Positions 16,256 through 24,922 of a DNA stretch of 64,000 nucleotides are shown here, in pieces. The notes under the pieces were generated by a model that saw nothing but the letters and a program-made list of their open reading frames with translations, had not been told where the DNA came from and did no database searches. Origin of the DNA: Rhodococcus globerulus NBRC 14531 (GTDB lineage Bacteria > Actinomycetota > Actinomycetes > Mycobacteriales > Mycobacteriaceae). Made by a program: the position numbers and the translations under genes. Within the stretch, counting starts at the first letter, position 1; the number at the start of each line of letters is the position of its first letter. The stretch is from the NCBI RefSeq assembly GCF_001894805.1, contig NZ_BCWX01000001.1:62001-126000 (forward strand), given 5' to 3'.

Positions 16256-17863
16256 TCATTGCCATTCGGGATCGATTTCCTGAATTCCGTTCTCGTCCAT
16301 CCTGATCCATCGGGTGATGTTGATCTCCCGCAGAAACGGCAGATCGTGACTGACAACAACGAGTGCACCCCGGAAATCGTGAAGCGCTTGCGTGAGATGG
16401 GCAAGGCTGGGGAGATCCAGATTGTTGGTCGGCTCGTCCAGGATCAGGAGTTTGGGTGCGGGCTGCGCGAGGAGGATGGTCGCCAGCGCTGCCCGGAGAC
16501 GTTCGCCGCCGGACAGGGCGGAGGCTGTCACGTCGGAATCTGTTCCACGAAAAAGGAATCGAGCCAGTTGGCCACGAATTTCCTCGCTGGTTGCGTGTGG
16601 CGCCGCCAGTGCAACGTTGTCCGCAATCGACAGATTTTCGTCGAACACGTCTAACCGCTGACGCAGTGCGCGGCAGGGAACAAATGGCTTTTTCTCCACC
16701 AGGGCGTCGAGAAGGGTTGTCTTCCCAATTCCGTTGGGCCCCACAATCGCGATCCGTTCGGGACCGGTGACATGCAGCGACACAATCTGGCCGCTGCGCA
16801 GCACGACATCCTCGAGCGTCACTACCTGCTGGCCCGGATGTACCTGTGTATCAGGAAGATCCAATCGTATTTCGCGATCGTCGCGAAGCAGCTTCTCCGC
16901 ATCGGCAAGAGCGGACTTCGCGTCGTCGACCTTGCCGATATGGTTGACCGACAGTTTTCCCGCTGAAACTTCGGCTTTTCGCTTGCGGGTCTGCGCCAGG
17001 ATCGGCGGTAGCCGCTTCTCGTCTTGAATCTTCTGGCCGTATCGCTTGCGCCGATCCAGTTTGGTTCGCGCCTCGATCAATTCGCGGTTCTGCTTTGCCA
17101 GATCGGTTTTGGCGTCGCGAACCGCAGCCAATGCGTTTTCCTGTTCCGCCGTTGTCGCCTCCTGGTACAGCGAGTAGTTGCCGCCGAATGTCCGAAGATT
17201 GCCGCGACGCAGTTCCACGGTGGATTCCATGCTGTTCAACAACTCCCGGTCGTGGCTCACCACCACGACGGTGCCGGGGAATTGTTGGACAGCGGCGTGA
17301 ACCCGGGCGCGTGCCATCCGGTCCAGATTGTTGGTCGGCTCGTCCAGTAGCAGTACCTGCGGATTTTTCAGCAGGGTCGCGGTGAGGCCGAGGAGTACCG
17401 TCTCGCCACCGGACAGCGTGCCGACGGTGCGTCCCAAGGCTTCGATGTCGGGCACAACGCGTTCGAGTCCAAGGCGGTGCAGCGTCGAAATCGCGCGTTC
17501 CTCGATGTCCCAGTTGCCTTCGGCCACAGCGAAGTCTTTCTCTGTGCCCTCGCCGGATTCTATGCGGTGCAAGGCAATACGTAGATCACCGATATCCAGG
17601 ATGTCGTCGACTCGAACATTCGGGTCGAGGGTGATGTCCTGGCGCAGATAGCCGATCTCGCCGGAAGCGTGGACGGAACCGGCATCGGGTGTCAATCGAC
17701 CGGCGATCAGGCGCAACAGCGTGGACTTCCCGGATCCGTTCAATCCCACCAGACCGATTCGGCCGCTGGGGAACACAAAGCTCAGACCGGAGAAGACAGG
17801 CTCGCCGTCGGGCCAGGTGAACGTGAGGTCGGACAGAGACAGAGAGGAATGAGAGTGGGTCAT
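16256..17863 (-). CDS. ABC-F family ATP-binding protein (ribosome-associated, possible antibiotic resistance)
   Basis: 535 residues from the ATG at 17863, which has TGGAG eight bases upstream; the frame is open to a TTG at 17905. There are two nucleotide-binding domains and no membrane helices: Walker A GLNGSGKST and GPNGIGKTT, signatures LSGGETVLL and LSGGERLRA, Walker B LLDEPTNNLD and LILDEPTNNLD. A basic, charged linker joins them (ENALAAVRDAKTDLAKQN, RKRYGQKIQDEKRLPP). ABC-F proteins act on the ribosome, and some displace macrolides or related drugs. I recall M. tuberculosis Rv1473 as a similar-sized relative. A leader of about 120 bases with a tiny reading frame suggests inducible control. 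Confidence 0.88.
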   Translation of the reverse strand: MTHSHSSLSLSDLTFTWPDGEPVFSGLSFVFPSGRIGLVGLNGSGKSTLLRLIAGRLTPDAGSVHASGEIGYLRQDITLDPNVRVDDILDIGDLRIALHRIESGEGTEKDFAVAEGNWDIEERAISTLHRLGLERVVPDIEALGRTVGTLSGGETVLLGLTATLLKNPQVLLLDEPTNNLDRMARARVHAAVQQFPGTVVVVSHDRELLNSMESTVELRRGNLRTFGGNYSLYQEATTAEQENALAAVRDAKTDLAKQNRELIEARTKLDRRKRYGQKIQDEKRLPPILAQTRKRKAEVSAGKLSVNHIGKVDDAKSALADAEKLLRDDREIRLDLPDTQVHPGQQVVTLEDVVLRSGQIVSLHVTGPERIAIVGPNGIGKTTLLDALVEKKPFVPCRALRQRLDVFDENLSIADNVALAAPHATSEEIRGQLARFLFRGTDSDVTASALSGGERLRAALATILLAQPAPKLLILDEPTNNLDLPSLAHLTQALHDFRGALVVVSHDLPFLREINITRWIRMDENGIQEIDPEWQ

Positions 17864-17939
17864 GTGAACTCCAGAGGGTGCGGGGACCACCCGGCTCAGC
17901 CGCAACTGATGGGTGTGGATGCCTTCGCGTAATGAACCT

Positions 17940-18019
17940 CTAGATGAGCAACGGCCCGTTTCCTGTTCGTCGGGGATGATTCGACGTCGACGCTACTCGA
18001 TGACCGTTGACGTAGGCAA
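17940..18019 (-). promoter_or_regulatory. Putative promoter and leader with 3-codon uORF upstream of the ABC-F gene
   Basis: Reading the minus strand, TTGCCT (18014-18019) and TAGCGT (17990-17995) are separated by 18 bases, with AT-rich GTTAATTCGA directly before the first hexamer. This gives a transcript leader of about 120 bases. Within it AGGAAAC precedes TTG CTC ATC TAG at 17940-17951, a possible three-codon upstream frame. Downstream, GGGTG and CACCC can form a small hairpin shortly before the gene's ribosome binding site. The arrangement resembles translational or transcriptional attenuators of ABC-F resistance genes, but each element is short. Confidence 0.35.
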
Positions 18020-18044
18020 TCGAATTAACGTGTGATGTGCATCG

Positions 18045-18599
18045 TCAGATCTTCGGTCCCTCCGTCCGCAGATCGTCGACCTTCTTCATCGCGTCCCGCA
18101 GTTCCGCGAGCCACTGTTCGCTGTGCTGACCGGCCAGGCGGACAGTCCACTTGAGTGCGTCGGCCCGCGACCTGGCAACACCCGCATCCACCAACGTGTC
18201 GAGTACCTTGCGCTCGGGTTGACGCAATCGCGTCATCACCGGCACCGCGAGATGTGTGAACAGGACCGTCTTTTCGTCCAGTTTCACACCCCATGCCACC
18301 TTCCGGCCGTATCGGGCCTCGGCCTCGTCGGCGATGCGCATGCGATCGGCGCGCGTGGTTTCACGGAAGCGTGAGATACGACCTTCCGCTGCCGCAGACC
18401 CGCCCTCGACGGGTGGTAGTTCCCCGATGACAACGATCTCCTCGCGGTCCACCTGGACGTCGGCCGGGCCTGTGAACCAGGTGTCGGGGAGTCTGCCGGC
18501 AAACCAGTCGCCTGCATCACCCGCGTCGGGAACCGATGCTTGTTGCCAACCTCCGGGGCGTCCGAATCCGCGCTCGCCGGGGCCGTGTGAGTTCTTCAT
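18045..18599 (-). CDS. Conserved hypothetical protein with a ribbon-helix-helix-like C terminus
   Basis: 184 residues from the ATG at 18599, preceded by CAGGAG seven bases away; the longer frame to 18707 has no ribosome binding site. The N-terminal part is Gly/Pro-rich and disordered in character. The middle is a strand-rich charged segment (VQVDREEIVVIGELPP). The C-terminal 60 residues (RKVLDTLVDAGVARSRADAL, then WTVRLAGQHSEQWLAELRDAM) have the spacing of a ribbon-helix-helix domain, with a SRADAL turn as in many actinobacterial RHH proteins. It may therefore bind DNA. Start is divergent from the penicillin-binding lipoprotein gene. Confidence 0.72.
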   Translation of the reverse strand: MKNSHGPGERGFGRPGGWQQASVPDAGDAGDWFAGRLPDTWFTGPADVQVDREEIVVIGELPPVEGGSAAAEGRISRFRETTRADRMRIADEAEARYGRKVAWGVKLDEKTVLFTHLAVPVMTRLRQPERKVLDTLVDAGVARSRADALKWTVRLAGQHSEQWLAELRDAMKKVDDLRTEGPKI

Positions 18600-18685
18600 G
18601 ACGTTCTCCTGAAAGTCGTCGGGAGCATTTATTGCTCTGATTACATGATTACACCGATATTCCGGCGTTCGCCACAATTTCGGGC

Positions 18686-20491
18686 ATGATCGAGAAGGTG
18701 CGCCCATCGAGAGTTGATATTCGCCACCCGTTGATCCGAAAAATCACCGTGTTCACGGTGATCGGAGTAGCCGCCGCGAGTAGTATCGTCGCGTGCAGTA
18801 GTGGCCCTGACCAGCCGCGATCAGTGGCTGAGCAGTTCGCGACTGCTCTCACCGACGACGATGTGTCGGCGGCGGCAAACCTGACTACCGATCCCGCGGC
18901 GGCTTCCACCGCGATCACCGCCATGATTGACGGACTGGGGAAGGACGAGGGAACGTTCACGGTTTCCGAAGCCGAACAATCCGGCGATGACGCCGGCACC
19001 TTCACTCTCGATGCGGCCTGGAACTTCGGAGAAGGCCAGGACTGGACGTACTCGACACACGGGAACGCATCGGCCAGTGGTGATCAGTGGTTGATCGAGT
19101 GGGATCCGGCATTGCTCGCACCGGATCTGAGGGCGTCGACCACCCTGCGGTACACACCCACTACCGGTGCACCGCCGTCGGTTCTCGATTCGGCCGGGCA
19201 GCCCGTCATGGAGCAACAGGTGGTGACACTGGTCAATCTCGAGCCCACAGTTGATGCCGCTGCCGTGGCGGCGCTCATCTCCCCGATTGCCCCGACAATC
19301 ACGGCGGATTCGTTACGCAGTGACCTCGCCGCGGCTGCCGGAAAACCGATCACTGCCATCACGCTTCGTGCGGAAGATCTTGCGCCCATTGAAGATCGGT
19401 TGGCTTCCCTGCCCGGAGTGACGCTTGCGCCACAGGCCCGGTTGCTGTCCGTCGACAAGGCTTTGACCTCGCCGACCTTCACCGGACTGAGCGACCTGTG
19501 GCGGGAAGGGCAGGACAAATCCGCCGGCTGGGCGGTGCAGATGGTGAAGGAGAACGGGTCGGCGACCACTATCGCCGGACAGGACGGCCCGGTTGCGCCG
19601 AATATCGCGACAACAATCGACCGCAACCTTCAACTGGGCGCGGAGAACGCACTCGCCGGGGTGACACAGCCTGCGGTGATCGTGGCGCTGCAACCGTCGT
19701 CCGGCGCTGTTCTGGCCGTGGCCCAGAACTCGGCCGCCGATGCTCAGGGGCCGATCGCGCTCACAGGTCTGTATCCGCCCGGTTCGACATTCAAAACCGT
19801 GACAACGTCGGCGGCGCTGCAAGCCGGGGTGGCGACCCCCGACACAATTCTGCCGTGTCCTGGCACCGAGAACGTCGAGGGACGACAGATCCCCAACGAC
19901 GACGAATTCGATCTCGGCTCGGTGCCCCTGCACACCGCATTCGCGCATTCGTGCAACACGACGATGGCGCGCCTAGCCGTCGGTCTGCCTGCGGACGCAC
20001 TGCACAATGCGGGACTGCAATTCGGATTAGGCGTCGACTACGTCACTCCCGGCCTGACGACGGTGACCGGAAACGTACCGGACGCGAACACTCCGGCCGA
20101 ACGCGTCGAATCGGCGATCGGGCAGGGAACTGTCACTGCCACGCCGTTCGGGATGGCGTTGGTCGCGGCGTCGATCGCACACGGTGAAACGCCGACCCCG
20201 ATGCTCGTGAAAGGGCAGCCAGGGGTTGCCGATCAGACCGCGGCGCCCACTCCCGCGGTGGTGACCGAACAGTTGCGGACCATGATGCGTGAGACCGTCA
20301 CCGGTGGAACCGCGACGACTCTCGCTGACATCGACGGACTGTTGGGCAAGACCGGAACAGCCGAAGTTGACGGCGGTCCCGCGCATGGATGGTTTGTCGG
20401 AATCAAGGGAGATCTGGCGTTTGTGGTTTTTATCGCTGGGGCAGACAGCTCCGCTCCTGCAGTGCAGGTCGCGGGCACTTTTCTGCGGTGA
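18686..20491 (+). CDS. Penicillin-binding lipoprotein, NTF2-like plus transpeptidase domains (PBP-lipo type)
   Basis: 601 residues. A signal peptide ends in the lipobox IVAC with Cys37 as lipid attachment site. Residues about 45-155 form the NTF2-like MecA_N domain, then a linker/dimer region. The transpeptidase domain (about 300-601) has all three motifs: STFK at 367-370, SCN at 422-424 and KTGT at 555-558. It should cross-link peptidoglycan in the periplasm as a monofunctional D,D-transpeptidase and be a beta-lactam target. M. tuberculosis Rv2864c (PBP-lipo) is the relative I recall. A CACAAT hexamer seven bases before the ATG suggests a leaderless transcript. It is followed by a degenerate paralogue. 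Confidence 0.92.
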   Translation: MIEKVRPSRVDIRHPLIRKITVFTVIGVAAASSIVACSSGPDQPRSVAEQFATALTDDDVSAAANLTTDPAAASTAITAMIDGLGKDEGTFTVSEAEQSGDDAGTFTLDAAWNFGEGQDWTYSTHGNASASGDQWLIEWDPALLAPDLRASTTLRYTPTTGAPPSVLDSAGQPVMEQQVVTLVNLEPTVDAAAVAALISPIAPTITADSLRSDLAAAAGKPITAITLRAEDLAPIEDRLASLPGVTLAPQARLLSVDKALTSPTFTGLSDLWREGQDKSAGWAVQMVKENGSATTIAGQDGPVAPNIATTIDRNLQLGAENALAGVTQPAVIVALQPSSGAVLAVAQNSAADAQGPIALTGLYPPGSTFKTVTTSAALQAGVATPDTILPCPGTENVEGRQIPNDDEFDLGSVPLHTAFAHSCNTTMARLAVGLPADALHNAGLQFGLGVDYVTPGLTTVTGNVPDANTPAERVESAIGQGTVTATPFGMALVAASIAHGETPTPMLVKGQPGVADQTAAPTPAVVTEQLRTMMRETVTGGTATTLADIDGLLGKTGTAEVDGGPAHGWFVGIKGDLAFVVFIAGADSSAPAVQVAGTFLR

Positions 20492-20598
20492 AACCTGTTT
20501 TCGATTGCAGTTCGATGACACCGCCGTGGCTCAACCGTGACACGTTCGTAGGCATCCCGTGCTTGTTACGGCTGTGACAGAAGTGAAGAGTTGCACCA

Positions 20599-22278
20599 AT
20601 GGGGCCCGGAGCACAGAAAAGCAGCCGTGGAAAATACGTCATTGCTTCGATAGCTGCTGTTGTCATGACAGTGGCACTCGCGTCGTGCGTCGTCGGGGGA
20701 GAAGAGGAAACTGACGCCGCGACGGTCGTCGAAGACTTTGTCACCGCACTCAACAATCACGACGTCGACGGAGCCGCCAACCTCACGTCGTACCCCAATG
20801 CCGCACGCGCATCCATTTCGCAGATGTTCGACGGATTGGAAGCACGTTCCACCGACTTCGACGTCGCCCAGGTCATCGACCTCGGTAGTGACTCCGGATT
20901 CTTCACTCTCGACGCGGCCTGGAACTTCGGCGAAGGCAAGGACTGGACATACCAGTCACAAGGTGAGGTCCGAGACCTCTCCGTCGGTTGGCGAGTGTCC
21001 TGGGATCCGTCGGTCATCGTCCCCGGCCTCGGCAGCGGACGCACCGTCGACTACACCCGGACCGACGCCGCTCCGCCCAAGGTGGTCGATGCAGGCGGGA
21101 CTCTGCTCATGAACGAGCAGACCATCAATGCCATCACTCTCGACCCGGCATCCATGCCCGATCCAGTCGACTCGACGCGCCGGCTCGCGAAAGTCATCGA
21201 ACCCGTCGCTCCGCTGGTGACCAGCGAATCGATGCTCGCTGATCTCGCGGCGCACCCGGGGCAGTCGATTACAGCAGTTCTCCTGCGCGACCCCGACTAT
21301 CTGTACCTCGAAAGCGACTTCGCCATCCCCGGAGTTGTTGTCGTGAAGACGCCCAAGCTCATTGCGTCGGATCGCCGGATCAATTCGCCGCTCCTGGACC
21401 CGTTGCGTACCGCGTGGCAGGCAAACCGCGACGCCACCGCAGGTTGGGCGGTCAATCTTGTCGACCAAAACGGAGCAGCAGTCAAACAAGCCGGTTTCCA
21501 GGGACCTTCAGGACCCGACGTTGCCGCGACCATGGACTCGCACACACAACTCGCGGCAATCGAAGCTGTGGTGAGCGCTGGAACGCCGGCGGCGATAGTC
21601 GCGATCCGACCCTCGGACGGCGCGATTCTTGCTGCTGCACAGAACAATCAGGCCATCGAGCAGGGGCCGATCGCCTTCACCGGGCTTCGTCCGGCAGGCG
21701 GCGCGCTGGACCTCGTGCGGTTGGCTTCGTCGATGCAGAACGGCGTCGAGCCGCGCGCCGTGTCCGGCGAACAGCTGGCCGACACGGCGCGGCAACTCGG
21801 TCTGGGCAACGGATTCCACATCCCCAGCCTCGAGCAGCAGACGGCCACGTTTGCGTCGGATGGTTCCGGCGGAAACGAGTCGGTGAACAATATCGTGGCT
21901 AATCGGACATCCTCCGGTGCCGGTGAACCTCAGGTCACGCCATTCGGTATGGCTATGCTCGCGGCGTCCATTGCCCGCGGCAGTGCGCCGACGCCGATGA
22001 TGGTGTTCGGTCAGCCCGCGACCGCCGATACCGCGGCGTCAGCGCTGCCGGAGGACGTGACCAACCGACTCCGTGATTCCATGCGCGGCGCGGGCGGCCT
22101 GGTCGGATACCCGGATCTGATCGCTGCCGGTGCGGCAAGTGGTGACGATCGCTGGTTCTTCGGATCACGTGGTGACCTGGCCTTTGCGGTCTTCGTCGCT
22201 GATGCCGACGGCAATGATCGGGCACAGCAGATGACGGAGAAGTTGTTCCAGGAGCTGGCAAAGCCTGCCGACAAATAG
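20599..22278 (+). CDS. Catalytically dead paralogue of the PBP lipoprotein
   Basis: 559 residues, tandem paralogue of the preceding gene. The lipobox LASC (Cys30) and the NTF2-like domain are kept, and the stretch FTLDAAWNFGEG is identical in both proteins. The C-terminal domain aligns along its length (VAIRPSDGAILAAAQN, PFGMAMLAASIARG, RGDLAFAVFVAD). All three catalytic motifs are gone: STFK is replaced by GALD (368-371), the segment holding SCN is deleted by some 45 residues, and KTGT is replaced by AGAA. The frame is open throughout with normal composition, so this looks like a maintained pseudoenzyme rather than decay. A role as regulator or partner of the active PBP is inferred only. Confidence 0.85.
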   Translation: MGPGAQKSSRGKYVIASIAAVVMTVALASCVVGGEEETDAATVVEDFVTALNNHDVDGAANLTSYPNAARASISQMFDGLEARSTDFDVAQVIDLGSDSGFFTLDAAWNFGEGKDWTYQSQGEVRDLSVGWRVSWDPSVIVPGLGSGRTVDYTRTDAAPPKVVDAGGTLLMNEQTINAITLDPASMPDPVDSTRRLAKVIEPVAPLVTSESMLADLAAHPGQSITAVLLRDPDYLYLESDFAIPGVVVVKTPKLIASDRRINSPLLDPLRTAWQANRDATAGWAVNLVDQNGAAVKQAGFQGPSGPDVAATMDSHTQLAAIEAVVSAGTPAAIVAIRPSDGAILAAAQNNQAIEQGPIAFTGLRPAGGALDLVRLASSMQNGVEPRAVSGEQLADTARQLGLGNGFHIPSLEQQTATFASDGSGGNESVNNIVANRTSSGAGEPQVTPFGMAMLAASIARGSAPTPMMVFGQPATADTAASALPEDVTNRLRDSMRGAGGLVGYPDLIAAGAASGDDRWFFGSRGDLAFAVFVADADGNDRAQQMTEKLFQELAKPADK

Positions 22279-22353
22279 ATGAGAGCGTGACTTTCAAATA
22301 TGTAATCGCTATTCTCATCTCTGGAAGAGTATCTGCCAGAGAGGGCGCACTCG

Positions 22354-23262
22354 GTGACAATGCGATTCATCTACCACTACCCGGAAATAAGCGGTCTGGA
22401 CGGAGACGTCCTCGATCCAGGGCCGTTGCGGGACGTGGCCGTTGCCGCTGAGCTGGCGGGATTCGACACGCTGTCTCTCAGCGAACACCCGATACCCGGC
22501 GCAAAATGGCTGGCCTCCGGCGGGCACCAGACGCTCGATCCATTTGTTGCCCTCGGCTACGTCGCCGCCGCAACCGAACGGTTGCGGTTGCTCACGTATC
22601 TGGCGGTGGCGCCGTACCGAAACCCCTTCCTGCTGGCAAAATCCGCGTCGACCCTCGACAAACTGTCCGGTGGCCGCCTCACGCTCGGACTCGGAACGGG
22701 ATATCAGAAGAGCGAGTTCCATGCTCTCGGAATCGATTTCGACGAGCGCAACGAACTCTTCGACGAGGCGCTCGATGTGCTTCCGCTGCATTGGAGCGGT
22801 GAACCGTTCACGTATCGCGGCAAGCACTTCAGTGCCCTCGACGTCATCGCCCGGCCGAGGCCGATCCAGAATCCGATCCCCATCTGGATTGGCGGCAACT
22901 CCAAGCTGACTCGTCGCCGAGTAGCCGAGCGCGCACAGGGATGGATGCCGATGTCCGGTGGGGCAGAGTTGAGCGCTACCGCGCGAACACCCACGCTCGG
23001 ATCGGTTGATCAGATCGGCGGCCACATCACCGAACTGCGAAATGCGGCGCTCGCCGCCGGACGCGCCGAGCCCATCGACGTTGTGTACTCCTATCACGGC
23101 GACGGGATACACACCCCGACAGTCGAATCTGACCGGCACCGCGAAGTATTCTCCGACCTCGAAAAATCAGGCGTCACCGCAGTGGTGGTTTCCGGTCCCA
23201 TCGACGGTTTGGCCGCCACCGTCGAATTCCTCGAAGCGTTCGGGTCCACGTACCTGTCATGA
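22354..23262 (+). CDS. LLM class F420-dependent oxidoreductase
   Basis: 302 residues from the GTG at 22354. The luciferase-like TIM-barrel pattern is clear: ELAGFDTLSLSEHPIPG, PFVALGYVAAATERLRLLTYLAVAPYRNPFLLAKSASTLD, GGRLTLGLGTGYQKSEF, RPRPIQNPIPIWIGGNS and RVAERAQGWMPM. These match the actinobacterial TIGR03619-type F420 enzymes. It would use reduced or oxidised F420 on an unidentified substrate. The next gene, an SDR, starts four bases inside its stop (ATGA), so the two are co-translated and probably act in one pathway. Confidence 0.87.
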   Translation: MTMRFIYHYPEISGLDGDVLDPGPLRDVAVAAELAGFDTLSLSEHPIPGAKWLASGGHQTLDPFVALGYVAAATERLRLLTYLAVAPYRNPFLLAKSASTLDKLSGGRLTLGLGTGYQKSEFHALGIDFDERNELFDEALDVLPLHWSGEPFTYRGKHFSALDVIARPRPIQNPIPIWIGGNSKLTRRRVAERAQGWMPMSGGAELSATARTPTLGSVDQIGGHITELRNAALAAGRAEPIDVVYSYHGDGIHTPTVESDRHREVFSDLEKSGVTAVVVSGPIDGLAATVEFLEAFGSTYLS

Positions 23263-24119
23263 GCACAGGATGGTTCGAAGATCGGGCCGGGTTGGACGGA
23301 TGCGTAGCCGTCATCACCGGCGGCGCCGGTGGGCTCGGCAGTGCGATTGCCGCTGATCTTGCCGCGAACGGAGTGCGGCTTGCCGTCGTCGACATCGATG
23401 CAGAGGCCGTCGAGCGTCTGCGTAGTGAGTTGGCGGAGGGCGGATGCGACGCCGTCGTACATCACGGTGACGCGCGTGATCCGGACGAGTTGAACTTGTT
23501 GTTCGAGGCTGCTCACGAGCGGTGGGGCAGGCTCGACATCCTGGTCAACGTTGTCGGTGGCACCTTCCGAACACCATTTGCGGAATCGACACCGAAAGGG
23601 TGGGACGCGCTTTTGCGCACGAACTTCCATCACGTCCTACACGCGTGCTCCCTCGCGGTGCCGATGATGAAAAGCGGTGGGCGAGGCGGCAGCATCATCA
23701 ACGTGACAACCATCGAAGCGCACCGCGCGGCGCCCGGTTTTGCCGTCTACTCTGCGGCAAAGGCTGCCGTCGAGCAGTTTTCGCGGACACTGGCCGTCGA
23801 ACTGGCCCCGGACCGGATTCGCGTGAACAACGTTGCACCGGACTTCGTCCCGACGCCAAATCTTGCCCGATTCGGCAGTGGGGACCATTCGATGGCAACC
23901 CCGGTGGGGGCTCGGGTGGCCATACCGATGGGACGAGTCGGGCATGTCTCCGATGTCTCGAACAGCGTCGTCTTTCTTGCTTCCGGACTATCCACCTTCA
24001 TCACCGGGACAACACTTCATCCCGACGGTGGAACATTGGCGTCGTCCGGGTGGTTCAACTGGCCGGACACGGGTTGGGCGAACTACGCACCGACGCGGTT
24101 CTTGGAGGGGCACGCGTAG
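23259..24119 (+). CDS. SDR family NAD(P)-dependent oxidoreductase
   Basis: 286 residues. The nucleotide-binding motif VITGGAGGLGSAIA (TGxxxGxG), DID after the second strand (favouring NAD), VNVVGG, a Ser in the central strand region and the active-site VYSAAKAAVEQF (YxxxK) show a classical short-chain dehydrogenase. The C terminus is slightly longer than the usual 250 residues, with WFNWPDTGWANY. Translationally coupled to the F420-type enzyme through an ATGA overlap. The pair would carry out two successive redox steps on one substrate, which cannot be named from sequence. Confidence 0.88.
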   Translation: MSTGWFEDRAGLDGCVAVITGGAGGLGSAIAADLAANGVRLAVVDIDAEAVERLRSELAEGGCDAVVHHGDARDPDELNLLFEAAHERWGRLDILVNVVGGTFRTPFAESTPKGWDALLRTNFHHVLHACSLAVPMMKSGGRGGSIINVTTIEAHRAAPGFAVYSAAKAAVEQFSRTLAVELAPDRIRVNNVAPDFVPTPNLARFGSGDHSMATPVGARVAIPMGRVGHVSDVSNSVVFLASGLSTFITGTTLHPDGGTLASSGWFNWPDTGWANYAPTRFLEGHA

Positions 24120-24164
24120 ACGCGTGGCGCGGGTGAGAATCCGCGCCCGGTAGGTTCATGAGCT

Positions 24165-24902
24165 GTGAACCTGCTCGATTTCCTCTTTCTTGTCGTAGCG
24201 GGATTCTTCAGCGGTCTAGTCGGCTTTGTCACCGGACTGGCGTCCATCGTGTCGTACCCGGCGCTGCTCAGTGTCGGGTTGTCGCCAGTCAGCGCCAATA
24301 TGACCAACACCGTGGCACTGGTGGCCGTCGGAGTCGGTGCATTGGCGAACTCATCGCGCGAAGTTGCCGATACGGGACCCAAACTTGTTCGCTGGTCTCT
24401 GTATTCGGCTGCGGGCGGCATCATCGGTGCGTTGATTCTGTGGCTCGCACCGGAGGGTTCGTTCGAATCGGTTGTGCCGGCGATGGTTGCGTTTGCGGCG
24501 CTGGCACTGCTGCTTCAACCGAAGATTCGTGAACTCTCCGGGGGCGGCGACCGTCCGGGAATCTACTCGGCCGCCCTGTTTGCCGTGGCCGTGTACGGCG
24601 GGTATTTCGGCGCGGGTGCCGGCGTCATCTTTCTGGCGGCAACCCTCATCCTCACATCCGAAACGGTGTGGCGGGCCACAATTCTGAAGAGCTTCTTCCT
24701 CGGCATTGCGAATCTGGTTGCCGCCCTCATCTTCGCTTTTTCCGGGCAAGTGCACTGGGTGGCCGCGCTGGCCATGGCTCTCGGCGCATTGGTGGGTGGC
24801 TGGTGCGGGCCACCCGTCGTGAAGAAAATCCCGCCATCGGTACTGCGGGTGGCAGTAGCGATAGCGGGATTCGCTTTGGCGCTGTGGCTGTGGGTCAAAT
24901 AG
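24165..24902 (+). CDS. TauE/SafE family sulfite or organosulfonate exporter-like membrane protein
   Basis: 245 residues from the GTG at 24165. Eight hydrophobic helices fall in two homologous halves of the TauE/SafE fold. The repeat signatures are GFFSGLVGFVTGLASIVSYPALL at the N terminus and YGGYFGAGAGVIFLAATLIL in the middle. A Pro-Pro-Val-Val loop follows AALAMALGALVGGW. Members export sulfite, sulfoacetate or similar anions. Here the neighbours (redox enzymes before, peptide transporter after) do not specify the substrate. The convergent transporter gene ends 21 bases downstream. Confidence 0.85.
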   Translation: MNLLDFLFLVVAGFFSGLVGFVTGLASIVSYPALLSVGLSPVSANMTNTVALVAVGVGALANSSREVADTGPKLVRWSLYSAAGGIIGALILWLAPEGSFESVVPAMVAFAALALLLQPKIRELSGGGDRPGIYSAALFAVAVYGGYFGAGAGVIFLAATLILTSETVWRATILKSFFLGIANLVAALIFAFSGQVHWVAALAMALGALVGGWCGPPVVKKIPPSVLRVAVAIAGFALALWLWVK

Positions 24903-24922
24903 CGGGCAGGGTCAAATAGCGT

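Noticed and set aside
18025..18042. MHITR mini-frame upstream of the ABC-F gene
   Set aside because: It lies before the proposed promoter, lacks a ribosome site and is only five codons.
20599..22278. Sequencing or assembly error creating the dead PBP paralogue
   Set aside because: Each of the three motif losses is an in-frame substitution or deletion at separate places and the frame stays open for 559 codons, which errors would not produce.
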